DNA of 49,779 nt from Hymenobacter sp. H14-R3 (GCF_030063445.1 NZ_JASITD010000029.1:1-49779), one strand, 5' to 3'; positions 35,381 through 44,270 are shown, numbered from the stretch's first letter. Made by a program: numbers and translations. The notes: generated by a model from the sequence alone, not told the origin.

Positions 35381-37708
35381 ATGTCTGCTGAACCCCAATT
35401 TTTTGACAAGCCCGGCGGTTTCGTTGGCAAGCCCATTGTGCGCGTCGAGGGCCGCGAAAAGGTGACTGGTAGGGCCAAGTATTCGGCTGAGTTCCCGCTG
35501 CCTGGCCTTACTTACGGTGTGCTCGCCACCAGCACCATTGCCAAGGGCAAGATTATGAGCATCGAAACGGCCGCCGCCACCCGCGAGCCGGGCGTAATTG
35601 CCGTGCTCACCCACCAAAACCTGCCCAAGCTGGCCAAAACGCCCAATACGCCCGAGGGCAAAAAGGACACCGGCTCGCAAATGGGCTTCATGCCCCTCAC
35701 CAGCGACGAGATTTTTTACGCCGCCCAACCTGTGGCCCTGGTGGTGGCCGACACCCTGGAACACGCCATGCACGCCGCTACGCTGGTGAAGATAACGTAT
35801 CAGAAAGCAGCACCCATTGCCAGCTTTCACGACCCCAAGGCGGAGCTGTTTGACCCGCAGAAAATTCAGGATGGCAAGGCCGATGGCCACATCAGGCGTG
35901 GCGATGCCAAGGGCGCCTTTGCCAGTTCGGCCATTCAGCTGACCGCGACCTACAACCACCCGGTGTACAACCACAACCCCATGGAGCCGGGCTCGACCAC
36001 GGCCGTGTGGGACGCGCCCGACCGCCTCACGGTGTACGAATCGACGCAGGGCGTTACGCGCACGCAGTCTACGCTGTCGGCCATGCTGGGCCTGCCGCGC
36101 GAGCAGGTGCGCGTGATTACCAAGTACTTAGGCGGCGGTTTCGGGTGTAAGGGCTCGATGTGGCCGCACACCATCCTCACGGTGCAGGCGGCCAAGGCGG
36201 TGGGCCGCCCGGTGAAGCTGATGCTGACCCGCCCGCAGATGTTTACGAGCATGGGCCACCGCGAGGACCAGACCCAGACCGTGCAGCTCGGGGCCACGGC
36301 TGATGGCAAAATCACGTCCATCGTGCACACCAAAACCTCGACTACCTCGCCCTGGGACAACTACGCCGAGTCGAACGCCAAGATTCTCGATATGCTCTAC
36401 GCCACGCCCAACTTTGAGGCGACGTACCAGCTGGCGCGGGCTAACGTGATGACGTCCACCTTTATGCGCGCGCCGGGCGAGGCCCCGGGCTCGTTTGCCA
36501 TCGAGTGCTCCATGGATGACTTGGCGTACAAAATAGGGGTAGACCCCATCGAAATCCGGCTGCGCAACTACGCCGACCACGACTACAGCACCGGCAAGCC
36601 CTGGAGCAGCAAAAGCCTCAAGCAGTGCTACGCCCGCGGGGCTGAGCTCTTTGGCTGGAGCAAGCGCAACCCCAAGCCCGGCGCCACCCGCGACGGCCGC
36701 TTTTTGGTGGGCATGGGCATGGCCACGGCCAGCTACCCGGTGCACAACTCGCAGGGCACCGCCCGCGCCCGCCTGTACGCCGACGGCCACGCCGTGGTGC
36801 AGAGCGGTGCCACCGACCTGGGCACCGGCACCTACACCGTGATGACCCAGGTGGCCGCCGATTCGCTGGGCCTGCCCCTCGAAAAAGTGCGCTTCGAACT
36901 CGGTGATACTCAGCTGCCTACGGCCCCCAACTCAGGCGGCTCGGTGGCGGCCGGCACGGTATCGTCGTCGGTGTACCTGGCGGCGCAGGACGTGTGGCAG
37001 AAGCTGATAAAGATGGCGATTGTCGATAAGAAATCGCCGCTCTATAAGGCCAAAGCCGAGGATGTAGCCGTTGAAAAAGGCCGGCTATTTCTGAAGAAAG
37101 ACCCCAAAAAAGGAGAAGCTTTCGGCGACCTCATGAAGCGCGCCGATATCACGGATATCGAGGGCATGGCGCAGGGTAAGTACGGCTCGGGCTACGAGGC
37201 CGCCAGCGCGGCCGCCAACGCCGACCCGGCCCACAAGGACGAGGCCGCCCAGCACGCCATGCACTCGTTTGGCGCGCACTTCTGCGAGGTGCGGGTCGAT
37301 ATGGACCTGGGCACCATCCGGGTTTCGAAGTGGGTGAGCGTGATGGGCGCCGGCCGCATCCTGAACGCTCAAACGGCCCGCTCGCAAATTATCGGCGGCG
37401 CCATTTTCGGCATCGGCTCGGCGCTGATGGAAGAAACGGTGCGCGACCAGAACTTCTCGCGCTACACCAACGCCGACCTGGCCGGCTACCACGTGCCGGT
37501 AAATGCCGATATTCCAAACATCACCGTTGAGTTTGTGGATGAGCACGACCCGTTCATCAACGCGATGGGCGTGAAGGGCATCGGCGAAATCTCGATGGTG
37601 GGCGTGGCCGCCGCCGTGGGCAACGCCGTTTTCCACGCCACCGGCAAGCGCCTGCGCGACCTGCCCCTCACGCCCGATAAGGTGCTGATGAGCGGGGTAA
37701 ATAGCTAG
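35381..37708 (+). CDS. paoC: Molybdopterin-binding catalytic subunit (PaoC-like)
   Basis: 775 residues. N-terminal aldehyde oxidase a/b hammerhead domain (residues about 20-135), then the molybdopterin-binding domains with GGGFGCKGSMW, RAPGEAPGSFAIECSMDDLA, GATDLGTGTYT and the catalytic Glu in VKGIGEISMVG near the C-terminus. It has no signal peptide, so it would be exported in complex with the Tat-bearing small subunit. Aromatic and aliphatic aldehydes are the usual substrates of the PaoABC type; isoquinoline or other heterocycles are alternatives. The 78-base gap from paoB holds no hairpin. A palindromic repeat follows the stop. Confidence 0.93.
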   Translation: MSAEPQFFDKPGGFVGKPIVRVEGREKVTGRAKYSAEFPLPGLTYGVLATSTIAKGKIMSIETAAATREPGVIAVLTHQNLPKLAKTPNTPEGKKDTGSQMGFMPLTSDEIFYAAQPVALVVADTLEHAMHAATLVKITYQKAAPIASFHDPKAELFDPQKIQDGKADGHIRRGDAKGAFASSAIQLTATYNHPVYNHNPMEPGSTTAVWDAPDRLTVYESTQGVTRTQSTLSAMLGLPREQVRVITKYLGGGFGCKGSMWPHTILTVQAAKAVGRPVKLMLTRPQMFTSMGHREDQTQTVQLGATADGKITSIVHTKTSTTSPWDNYAESNAKILDMLYATPNFEATYQLARANVMTSTFMRAPGEAPGSFAIECSMDDLAYKIGVDPIEIRLRNYADHDYSTGKPWSSKSLKQCYARGAELFGWSKRNPKPGATRDGRFLVGMGMATASYPVHNSQGTARARLYADGHAVVQSGATDLGTGTYTVMTQVAADSLGLPLEKVRFELGDTQLPTAPNSGGSVAAGTVSSSVYLAAQDVWQKLIKMAIVDKKSPLYKAKAEDVAVEKGRLFLKKDPKKGEAFGDLMKRADITDIEGMAQGKYGSGYEAASAAANADPAHKDEAAQHAMHSFGAHFCEVRVDMDLGTIRVSKWVSVMGAGRILNAQTARSQIIGGAIFGIGSALMEETVRDQNFSRYTNADLAGYHVPVNADIPNITVEFVDEHDPFINAMGVKGIGEISMVGVAAAVGNAVFHATGKRLRDLPLTPDKVLMSGVNS

Positions 37709-37724
37709 GGCAGGCAGCGAAGAG

Positions 37725-37822
37725 CAAAAAGAACGTCATGCTGAACGAAGTGAAGCATCTCTATCGGGTCGTTGAACGATGCGGGCGAGATGCTTCACTT
37801 CGTTCAGCATGACGTTCTTTTG
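37725..37822. repeat. Palindromic element, family 1 copy C
   Basis: Arms 37725-37761 and 37787-37822 are inverse copies with the sequence AAAGAACGTCATGCTGAACG then AAGTGAAGCATCTC. The outer half is shared with copy A at 10531; the loop is different. It lies 16 bases after the paoC stop codon. Confidence 0.92.
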
Positions 37823-37862
37823 AGGTAATCGTTATCCCATCACCAGCAACCAAAACCTATCC

Positions 37863-38468
37863 ATGCACAACGACCCTATCGCCAACGTGGGCCTGCTGCT
37901 GCTGGCCGCCGGCTCGTCCTCGCGCCTTGCCCGCCCCAAGCAGCTCTTGCCCTACCACGGCCAAACGCTGCTGCGCCGCGCCGCCGAGGTGGCCGCTGCC
38001 AGCCCCTGCCGCCCGCTGGTGCTGGTAACCGGCGCGCTCCACGATGAGCTGCTGCCCGAAATCGACGGCCTGCCCTTCCACGTAATCCGCAACGATGCCT
38101 GGGCCGATGGCATGGGCGGCAGCATCGCCGCCGGCCTCGCCGACCTCGAAACCGCCGCCGAAGCCCCCCCAGTAGACGCCATCGTGGTCATCCTCTGCGA
38201 CCAGCCCCTGCTCACCGAAGAGGTTATTGGCCAGCTCATTGTGCAGTTTCAGGCCACCGGCCAGCCCGTGGTAGCCTCCACCTACGCCGGCACTCAGGGC
38301 GTGCCGGCGCTGTTCAGCCGCGCGGTGTTTCCGCAGCTGCTGGCGCTGCGCGGGGCCAGCGGGGCCCGCGAGCTGTTACAGCAATACGCCCACCTGCCCA
38401 CCGTAGACTTCCCCGGCGGCGCTACTGACGTAGACACCGAGGCGCAATACGCTGCCCTGGCGCAGTAG
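37863..38468 (+). CDS. MocA/MobA-type molybdenum cofactor nucleotidyltransferase
   Basis: 201 residues. N-terminal GLLLLAAGSSSRLARPKQLLPYHG is the GT-A nucleotidyltransferase signature (LAAGxSxRxGxxKxLL); IVVILCDQPLLTEE is the metal-binding Asp region, followed by FSRAVFPQLLALRGASGARELL. MocA adds CMP to molybdopterin to give the cytosine dinucleotide cofactor used by xanthine-oxidase-family enzymes such as PaoABC. Its position directly after paoC fits this. A 30-base repeat unit begins at its stop codon. Confidence 0.9.
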   Translation: MHNDPIANVGLLLLAAGSSSRLARPKQLLPYHGQTLLRRAAEVAAASPCRPLVLVTGALHDELLPEIDGLPFHVIRNDAWADGMGGSIAAGLADLETAAEAPPVDAIVVILCDQPLLTEEVIGQLIVQFQATGQPVVASTYAGTQGVPALFSRAVFPQLLALRGASGARELLQQYAHLPTVDFPGGATDVDTEAQYAALAQ

Positions 38469-38494
38469 CGCGGCCGCTACGAGTCCGCATGTAG
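38465..38494 (+). repeat. Stop-linked 30-base repeat, family 2 copy A
   Basis: Begins GTAGCGCGGCCG and ends GAGTCCGCATGTAG. The TAG in its first four bases is the stop codon of the MocA-type gene. Related units at 42134 and 48096 are in the same orientation relative to the preceding gene. Confidence 0.7.
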
Positions 38495-38510
38495 AACTGC
38501 CCAATTGCTA

Positions 38511-38541
38511 AACAGGCCCGCCGAACTTCGGTGGGCCTGTT
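38511..38541 (+). terminator. Intrinsic terminator before the Septu-like operon
   Basis: AACAGGCCCGCCG / CGGTGGGCCTGTT is a stem of 13 bases with one G-T pair. It is followed directly by the -7 box of the next gene, so termination and initiation overlap. Confidence 0.8.
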
Positions 38542-38548
38542 ACTTTTG
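38541..38548 (+). promoter_or_regulatory. -7 box TACTTTTG for the Septu-like operon
   Basis: Perfect TAnnTTTG, overlapping the last base of the terminator hairpin, 30 bases before ATG 38579. TTCGGTG within the hairpin loop is at a plausible -33 distance. Confidence 0.5.
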
Positions 38549-38578
38549 ACCATATTCCGACTTTCTTTATTTCGTGCA

Positions 38579-39964
38579 ATGGCTGCTAAATCCGCTTCCC
38601 CGCCCCCGGCCTATTTCCTCTCCCTAAGCCTGGAAAACGTGCGCAGCTTCGGCGAAAAGCAGACAATTTCGTTTGCGCGGGAAGATGGCCGGCCGGCGCA
38701 GTGGACAATTATTTTGGGGGATAATGGGGTGGGAAAGACGACGGTATTGAAGGCATTAGCGAGCGTAATTCCATCACAAGGTGTGCCCGTAATTGATGAG
38801 AAATTATTCTCTCCTCAATATTTTGCCACTAGGAAAAGTAATCTGCGAGATGGTTGGACGCTAAATAGGGACGGAAATAGCGAAGTAGCTGTGGTCGAGT
38901 CAGTGGCAATAATAAGCCACATACTTACAGAGGACAGACACATATTTGAAGATAATTTGTTAGGTATTGCCTTGAAGAGTAATTATGGGAAAGGAAAAGG
39001 CTTTACGGGAGGTTCATCATCAGTATTCAGTGAAAATAGTCTTGGGCTAATCTGCTACGGCTACGGAGCAGGCCGCACCATTGGCAACTCTACTCTCAGC
39101 GAAACCCCCGAAACCGTTGATACCTGCGCTAGCCTTTTCGACGACCGCGCTGACCTGTTGAACCCCGAAGAGTGGTTTCTATTTGCCGATTACCGAATGG
39201 TAAAGGATAAAGACCCGCTTACCACCCAAAACTTCAATTTGATAAGAGCCGCTCTCCTCAAAATAATGGAGGAAGGCGAAGTAACCGACCTGGAAGTGGC
39301 CCCCGTGCAAAGCAACGGCGGCAGTCCCCGGCAAGGCGTGCGCTTCAAAACGCCCTACGGCTGGGTGCGCCTGCGCGACATGAGCCTCGGCTACCAAACG
39401 TTAGTTGTCTGGCTCACCGACTTTGCCGATAAGCTTTTTGTCCGGTATCCCGATAGCAAAAACCCGCTCGAAGAGCCGGCCATCGTGCTCATTGATGAAA
39501 TCGACCTGCACCTGCACCCCAGTTGGCAGCGTAAGCTTGTTAAAACGCTGAGCGAGATTTTTGTCAACACCCAATTCATTGCCACCGCGCACAGCCCGTT
39601 TGTAGTGCAGGCGGCCAGTGATTCGAACGCAAATGTGGTGCTGCTGAAGCGGGAAAATGACCAAGAAATTGTGTATCAAGGCCATAGGCTGCCCGATGTG
39701 CGCCGCTGGCGCATTGAGCAGATTCTGAGTAGCGAATTATTTGATGATACGCCGCCCATTTCGCCCCAAACGGAAGCCGACCTCACTCGGCGCAATACGT
39801 TGCTATTGAAGAAGCGCCTGACTAAAGCCGAAAAAGAAGAGTTGGCTCGCCTGACGGCTGAACTGACCGGCTCGCCTGTTGGGATTACCCGCGCCGAGCG
39901 CCGGGCAGAAAGCTTGCTCGCTGAGCTAGCCCAAAACCTGGGTGAAAACGACTTGCTGCCCTAA
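38579..39964 (+). CDS. ptuA: RecF/SMC-like ATPase, PtuA-type (Septu anti-phage system)
   Basis: 461 residues from ATG 38579. N-terminal FLSLSLENVRSFGE is the usual opening of AAA15/21-type ATPases; Walker A GDNGVGKT is at 47-54. A central GYGAGR and RLRDMSLGYQTL (ABC signature-like) precede Walker B VLIDEIDLHLHPSWQ (about 302-316) and the H-loop TAHSPF. Followed after four bases by an HNH nuclease, the arrangement of Septu PtuA-PtuB, where the ATPase assembles into large complexes with the nuclease. The segment 38740-39050 is AT-rich compared with the rest of the gene. A generic OLD-like role is the alternative. Confidence 0.8.
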   Translation: MAAKSASPPPAYFLSLSLENVRSFGEKQTISFAREDGRPAQWTIILGDNGVGKTTVLKALASVIPSQGVPVIDEKLFSPQYFATRKSNLRDGWTLNRDGNSEVAVVESVAIISHILTEDRHIFEDNLLGIALKSNYGKGKGFTGGSSSVFSENSLGLICYGYGAGRTIGNSTLSETPETVDTCASLFDDRADLLNPEEWFLFADYRMVKDKDPLTTQNFNLIRAALLKIMEEGEVTDLEVAPVQSNGGSPRQGVRFKTPYGWVRLRDMSLGYQTLVVWLTDFADKLFVRYPDSKNPLEEPAIVLIDEIDLHLHPSWQRKLVKTLSEIFVNTQFIATAHSPFVVQAASDSNANVVLLKRENDQEIVYQGHRLPDVRRWRIEQILSSELFDDTPPISPQTEADLTRRNTLLLKKRLTKAEKEELARLTAELTGSPVGITRAERRAESLLAELAQNLGENDLLP

Positions 39965-39968
39965 CTGT

Positions 39969-40793
39969 ATGATTCGCATCATTAAGAGCGCGACAGTACC
40001 GGTTCCATTAGCCACGCGGGGTAGCACCGACCGGCCACGGTTGGAGAAAAAATATGCTGCCGACCCGGCGGCCTGCCAGGTGCCTGGCAATAAGCTACTG
40101 GAAGCGCGGGAAGGCATTTACAAAGACGAACGCGTGAAACTGCAACTGCGCATCGACCAGCACGATAAATGCTGCTATTGCGAAACTAAAGGTTTTGCCG
40201 CGACCAGCTACGAGGCAGTGGAGCACTTCCGGCCCAAAGGCGGCTACCAGCAGGCAGCGAGCGACCCGTTAACTAAGCCCGGCTACTACTGGCTGGCTTA
40301 CGAGTGGCATAATCTCTACCTGGCCTGCACGCGCTGCAACACCGATTATAAAGGCAATCTGTTTCCGCTGCGCTACCCAGCAGCGCGGGCGCACAGCCAT
40401 GCGGATGCGCTGAGTATGGAGGAGCCTTTGCTACCCGACCTGGCTACCGAAGACCCTACCCGGCACCTGACGTTCAGGGAAAACGCTGCCCAAGCGCTGG
40501 ATGCACGGGGCCAAGCTTGCATCGACGTATTTGGCTTGGATAGACCTGCGCTAATCAAGCAGCGCCAAGACCATCTGTGCAACCTGCACAATGCCCGCAT
40601 CGTGGGGGCTTTCGACCTCTCCGCGCCGCTAAGCACACGCGCCAGAAAATTCTTGCGAGACTTTGGCTATACCCTGGCCGAAGGCAAGCAGGTGGTAGCC
40701 AATGCCAAGCAACAATGGACCGAAGCTGCGTTCGACTCAGCCCAGTTTGCCAGCATGGTGCGGGCTAAATTCCCAGGTAAGCCCATCAACTAA
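39969..40793 (+). CDS. ptuB: HNH endonuclease, PtuB-type (Septu anti-phage system)
   Basis: 274 residues from ATG 39969; GTG 39942, in frame, would overlap ptuA and is the less likely start. The HNH core has C68/C69-x-C71 (DKCCYCE), E85-H86 in VEHFRPKGG, W113-H114-N115-L in YEWHNLYLACTRCN with C120 and C123 binding the structural zinc. This is the TIGR02646-like layout of PtuB. Such nucleases cleave DNA or, in retron-linked relatives, tRNA. No reverse transcriptase or retron RNA is adjacent, so the pair appears to be the simple two-gene system. The C-terminal 80 residues are helical. Confidence 0.82.
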   Translation: MIRIIKSATVPVPLATRGSTDRPRLEKKYAADPAACQVPGNKLLEAREGIYKDERVKLQLRIDQHDKCCYCETKGFAATSYEAVEHFRPKGGYQQAASDPLTKPGYYWLAYEWHNLYLACTRCNTDYKGNLFPLRYPAARAHSHADALSMEEPLLPDLATEDPTRHLTFRENAAQALDARGQACIDVFGLDRPALIKQRQDHLCNLHNARIVGAFDLSAPLSTRARKFLRDFGYTLAEGKQVVANAKQQWTEAAFDSAQFASMVRAKFPGKPIN

Positions 40794-40805
40794 ACCCTGC
40801 CCGCC

Positions 40806-42137
40806 ATGCCTTTTCGCCTTCGCCAAATCTGGCAGCAGCTGCGCGAGTCTTTGTGGTTTGTGCCGCTGCTGATGGTGGCGGCCGCGCTGGGGCTGGCCTT
40901 TGGGCTGGTGCAGTTCGACCAGCACGCCAGTGCCAGCGGCACGCGGCGGCTGCCGCTGCTTTTTGGCATTGATGCCGCTGGGGCCAGCGGTATGCTCACG
41001 GCCATTGCGGGCTCGATGCTGACGGTGGCGGCGCTCACGTTTTCGCTGCTGCTGGCCGCCCTGGCGCAGGTCAGCAACCAATACTCGCCGCGGGCGCTGC
41101 GCAATTTCATGCGCGACTTGGTCAATCAGTTTGTGATGGGCTACTTCGTGAGCGTATTTACCTACTGCCTGGTGGTGCAGGGCACCATTCGGGTGAGCCA
41201 CGCCGGGCACTTTGTGCCTACCACGGCCGTGCTGGCGGGCCTGCTGCTGGCGCTGGGCGGGGTGGGGGCGCTGCTATTTTTTATGCACCATGTGGCCGAG
41301 GCCCTGCAAACGGGTACGCTGGTGCAGCAGATTGTGCGCGAAACCGAGGCGCAGATTGCGCAGCTGTTTCCGCACCGCTTCGGGCACGAGCTGCAACCCA
41401 CGGCGCGGGCCGCCGCCGAGGCGTTTGCCGCCGTGCCGGAGGGCTGGTTTCCGGTGTGCTCAACGGCGGCCGGCTACCTGCAACAGCTTGATGCCCAAGG
41501 TCTTTTGGCCTGGACTACCCGCCACCGCACGGTGGTGCGGCTCGATGTGCACATCGGCGATTTTGTGGGCAACGGGCAGCGGCTGTTCAGTGTGCGGGCC
41601 GGTATGGAGCGCGCTGCTACCCCCGCCGCCGACTGGCCCGCCGACCTGCTGGGCTACGTGAGCCTGGGCCGCCACCGCAACCCCGAGCAGGATGTGGCCT
41701 TCGGCTTGCAGCAACTGGTGGATATTGCCCTCAAGGCCCTCTCGCCGGCCGTGAACGACACCACCACGGCAATTATGGCCATCGATTACCTGGGCGAGCT
41801 GGTGGGGCGGTTGGCCCACCGCACCTTCCCCGATGCGCTGCGCTCCGATGGCCAGCACCTGCGCGTGCTGGTGCGCACCTACTCTTTTGCCGACTACGTA
41901 AAGCTGGCTTTCGACTTGGTGCGCGAAAACGCCCGGGGCAACCCGGCCGTGCTGCGCCGCCTGCTGCGCGCCCTGGCCCTGGCCGCCGGCCAGGCCGCGG
42001 CGCCCCACCGCCGGCTGGCCCTGCGCGAGCAGGTGTTGCTGGTAATGGCCTGCGCTCAGGCCAGCCTGCCCACCGACTACGAGCGCGCCGAGGTGCAAAG
42101 CCTCTACGACGAGCTGCGCCCAGCCTGGGAGGGGTAG
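40806..42137 (+). CDS. DUF2254 family membrane protein
   Basis: 443 residues. Four membrane helices in the first 160 residues (SLWFVPLLMVAAALGLAFGL; GMLTAIAGSMLTVAALTFSLLLAAL; FVMGYFVSVFTYCLVVQG; VLAGLLLALGGVGALLFFMHHV), then a soluble cytoplasmic domain with DIALKALSPAVNDTTTA and HRTVVRLDVHIGDFV. These match DUF2254 from memory; function unknown. It starts 12 bases after ptuB, but the ordinary GC and codon use suggest that it is resident and not part of the Septu module. Its stop codon lies inside a repeat unit. Confidence 0.88.
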   Translation: MPFRLRQIWQQLRESLWFVPLLMVAAALGLAFGLVQFDQHASASGTRRLPLLFGIDAAGASGMLTAIAGSMLTVAALTFSLLLAALAQVSNQYSPRALRNFMRDLVNQFVMGYFVSVFTYCLVVQGTIRVSHAGHFVPTTAVLAGLLLALGGVGALLFFMHHVAEALQTGTLVQQIVRETEAQIAQLFPHRFGHELQPTARAAAEAFAAVPEGWFPVCSTAAGYLQQLDAQGLLAWTTRHRTVVRLDVHIGDFVGNGQRLFSVRAGMERAATPAADWPADLLGYVSLGRHRNPEQDVAFGLQQLVDIALKALSPAVNDTTTAIMAIDYLGELVGRLAHRTFPDALRSDGQHLRVLVRTYSFADYVKLAFDLVRENARGNPAVLRRLLRALALAAGQAAAPHRRLALREQVLLVMACAQASLPTDYERAEVQSLYDELRPAWEG

Positions 42138-42225
42138 CGTGGCCGATGCGAGTTCGCGCGTGGGGCCACCGAACGTTAGGCGCTAAACAACGTTCCTACG
42201 CGCGGACTCGCAGCGTTCGTGCTAC
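42134..42225. repeat. Stop-linked repeat, family 2 copy B (two inverted units)
   Basis: Unit 1 (42134-42163) starts GTAGCGTGGCCGATGCGAG and its TAG is the DUF2254 stop codon. Unit 2 (42195-42225) is an inverse copy ending in GTTCGTGCTAC. The two can pair across a 31-base loop. Confidence 0.75.
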
Positions 42226-42232
42226 TCACCCG

Positions 42233-42240
42233 TATCTTGG
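42233..42240 (+). promoter_or_regulatory. Candidate -7 box TATCTTGG for the MFS gene
   Basis: One base off TAnnTTTG, 21 bases before ATG 42262, with TTCG 17 bases upstream inside repeat unit 2. Weak evidence. Confidence 0.3.
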
Positions 42241-42261
42241 CGGCAGCCAATTTCCCCCCTC

Positions 42262-43680
42262 ATGACTCCCACTTCCGGCAACGTCGAAAAAGACAACAAG
42301 CGCATTACCACCGGCTGGACCTTCTACGACTGGGCCAACTCGGTGTACCCGCTCGTTATTACGAGCTCAATATTTCCCATTTACTGGGGCAGTATCACGA
42401 AGGAAATCAACCCTACCGACATGGTCGATTTCCTGGGTTTCCAGGTGCCGGGCTCGTCGCTGCTGACGTACGCCATCTCGGCGGCCTTCCTCCTTATTGC
42501 GCTGGTAAGCCCGTTTCTTACGTCGCTGGCCGATTACTCGGGGCGTAAGAAGCTATTTTTGCAAATATTTTGCTATATCGGGGCCGCCAGCTGCGCGGGG
42601 CTGTATTTCTTCACCAAGGATACGCTGACGATGAGCACGTTCATCTTCATTGCGGCCACGGTAGGCTTTAGCGGCAGCATTGTGTTCTACAATTCGTACC
42701 TGCCCGAAATCTCCTCCGAAGAGAAGTTCGACTCGCTTTCGGCGCGGGGCTTTTCGATGGGCTACATCGGCTCGGTGCTGCTACTGGTTATTTGCCTGGG
42801 CATTATTATGGGGCCGCACATTGCGGGCGGGCCCGAGGGCGTGGCGCTGTTTGGCATGAGCACCGGCATGGCCACGCGGCTGAGCTTTCTGCTCACGGGC
42901 ATCTGGTGGGTGGGCTTCGCCCAGATTCCGTTTTTCACGCTGCCACCCGACAAGGGCCGCCCCGCCGACGCGCCCGTGTCCAAAGATGGCTGGCTGCTCA
43001 ACGGCTTCCGCGAGCTGGGCAAGGTCTGGGACCAGCTCAAGCAATTGCCCAATCTCAAGCGGTTTCTGCTGGCCTACTTCACCTACAACATGGGCGTGCA
43101 AACGGTGATGTACGTGGCCACCATCTTCGGCGATAAGGTGCTGAAGCTGGATAGTACTTCGCTCATCGTCACCATCTTGCTACTGCAAATAGTGGGTATT
43201 TTGGGGGCCTGGCTCTTCGCCAAGCTCTCCGACCGCATCGGCAACACGCGGGCGCTCAGCTGGGCCGTATTCATCTGGATGCTCATCTGCATTGCCGGCT
43301 ACTACGTGCAGGCGGGCTGGAGCTTCTTCGCGCTGGCCGCCGTTATCGGCCTCACCATGGGCGCGGTGCAAAGCCTCTCGCGCAGCACATACTCCAAGAT
43401 TATCCCCGAAAACACGCCCAACAACGCAGCGTTTTTCAGCTTTTTCGACGTGGTCGAGAAGCTGGGCATTGTTATCGGCACGCTCTCGTTTGGGCTTATT
43501 GGGCAAATCACGGGCTCGATGCGCAACAGCATCCTGTCGCTCATCGTGTTCTTCATCCTGGGCCTCGGCTTCCTGCTGAGCCTGCGCGGCAGGAAGCTGC
43601 GCGACGAGCCAGCCGGTGGCAGCGTGTTGCCGCCCCCGCCGGCCTCTTCGGTGGCCAGCACTCCACTAGCCACGCGCTAA
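42262..43680 (+). CDS. MFS transporter, UMF1/Atg22-like
   Basis: 472 residues with about 12 membrane helices. The opening TGWTFYDWANSVYPLVITSSIFPIYW matches the UMF1 (vacuole effluxer Atg22-like) family, in which YDWANS is diagnostic. The loop LADYSGRKKLFLQIFCY is the MFS signature between helices 2 and 3, and LSDRIGNTRAL is its second-half copy. The C-terminus is a Pro/Ser/Ala tail. Located in the inner membrane; amino acid or other solute export is suggested for the family but unproven here. Confidence 0.92.
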   Translation: MTPTSGNVEKDNKRITTGWTFYDWANSVYPLVITSSIFPIYWGSITKEINPTDMVDFLGFQVPGSSLLTYAISAAFLLIALVSPFLTSLADYSGRKKLFLQIFCYIGAASCAGLYFFTKDTLTMSTFIFIAATVGFSGSIVFYNSYLPEISSEEKFDSLSARGFSMGYIGSVLLLVICLGIIMGPHIAGGPEGVALFGMSTGMATRLSFLLTGIWWVGFAQIPFFTLPPDKGRPADAPVSKDGWLLNGFRELGKVWDQLKQLPNLKRFLLAYFTYNMGVQTVMYVATIFGDKVLKLDSTSLIVTILLLQIVGILGAWLFAKLSDRIGNTRALSWAVFIWMLICIAGYYVQAGWSFFALAAVIGLTMGAVQSLSRSTYSKIIPENTPNNAAFFSFFDVVEKLGIVIGTLSFGLIGQITGSMRNSILSLIVFFILGLGFLLSLRGRKLRDEPAGGSVLPPPPASSVASTPLATR

Positions 43681-43711
43681 AAGCGCCAACTAAAAGCGCA
43701 ACCTTTGCAGC

Positions 43712-44230
43712 ATGATTCATCCTCCCCAACCTAATTTGCAAACTGCGCTTGGCCACGAGCTGAAGCACGAGCTGGCCATTACGCGCCGCGTGCTGGAGCG
43801 CGTTCCCACTGAGCAGTTTGGCTGGCAGCCCCACGCCAAAAGCATGACCCTGGGCACGCTGGTTGGCCACATGGCCAACCTCATCGGCTTCCTGGAAATG
43901 TCTATGCGGGGCCCTGCCTTTGACCTGGCCACTAATAAGATGCCCGATAGCCCTACTACCGCGGCCGACGTGCTGGCGCGCTTCGACCTCAATGCCGAGA
44001 ACCTGCACAAAGCGCTGGCCGACGTGAGCGACGACGCTTTCAACGACATCTGGAGCCTCACGCACGGCGATAAAACGCTGCTCTCACTGCCCCGTACGGC
44101 CGTGGTGCGCACCCTGGTGCTCAACCACCTCATCCACCACCGGGGCCAGCTCAGCGTGTACCTGCGCCTGCTCGACATCCCAGTGCCCGCCATCTACGGC
44201 GGCTCGGCCGACGAAGCCCCGAAGCGCTAA
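43712..44230 (+). CDS. DinB-like (YfiT/DfsB fold) protein
   Basis: 172 residues. A four-helix bundle with metal-ligand histidines: H53 in VGHMANL, and the pair in LNHLIHHRGQLSVYLRLL near residues 131-136. The LxxVPxEQFGWxPHxKSMTLGxLxxHM opening is the standard DinB-family start. These proteins include bacillithiol or mycothiol transferases and DNA-damage-induced proteins; Bacteroidota lack a fixed assignment. AACCTTTG ends four bases before the ATG, so the transcript may be leaderless. It ends before a strong terminator. Confidence 0.9.
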   Translation: MIHPPQPNLQTALGHELKHELAITRRVLERVPTEQFGWQPHAKSMTLGTLVGHMANLIGFLEMSMRGPAFDLATNKMPDSPTTAADVLARFDLNAENLHKALADVSDDAFNDIWSLTHGDKTLLSLPRTAVVRTLVLNHLIHHRGQLSVYLRLLDIPVPAIYGGSADEAPKR

Positions 44231-44270
44231 CAAATTGACTAGCAATTAATTAATTTATTGATACCTTATC

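Noticed and set aside
38465..38578. Possible retron RNA upstream of the Septu-like genes
   Set aside because: Only a short terminator hairpin and a repeat unit are present; no reverse transcriptase gene is found anywhere near, so a retron is not supported.
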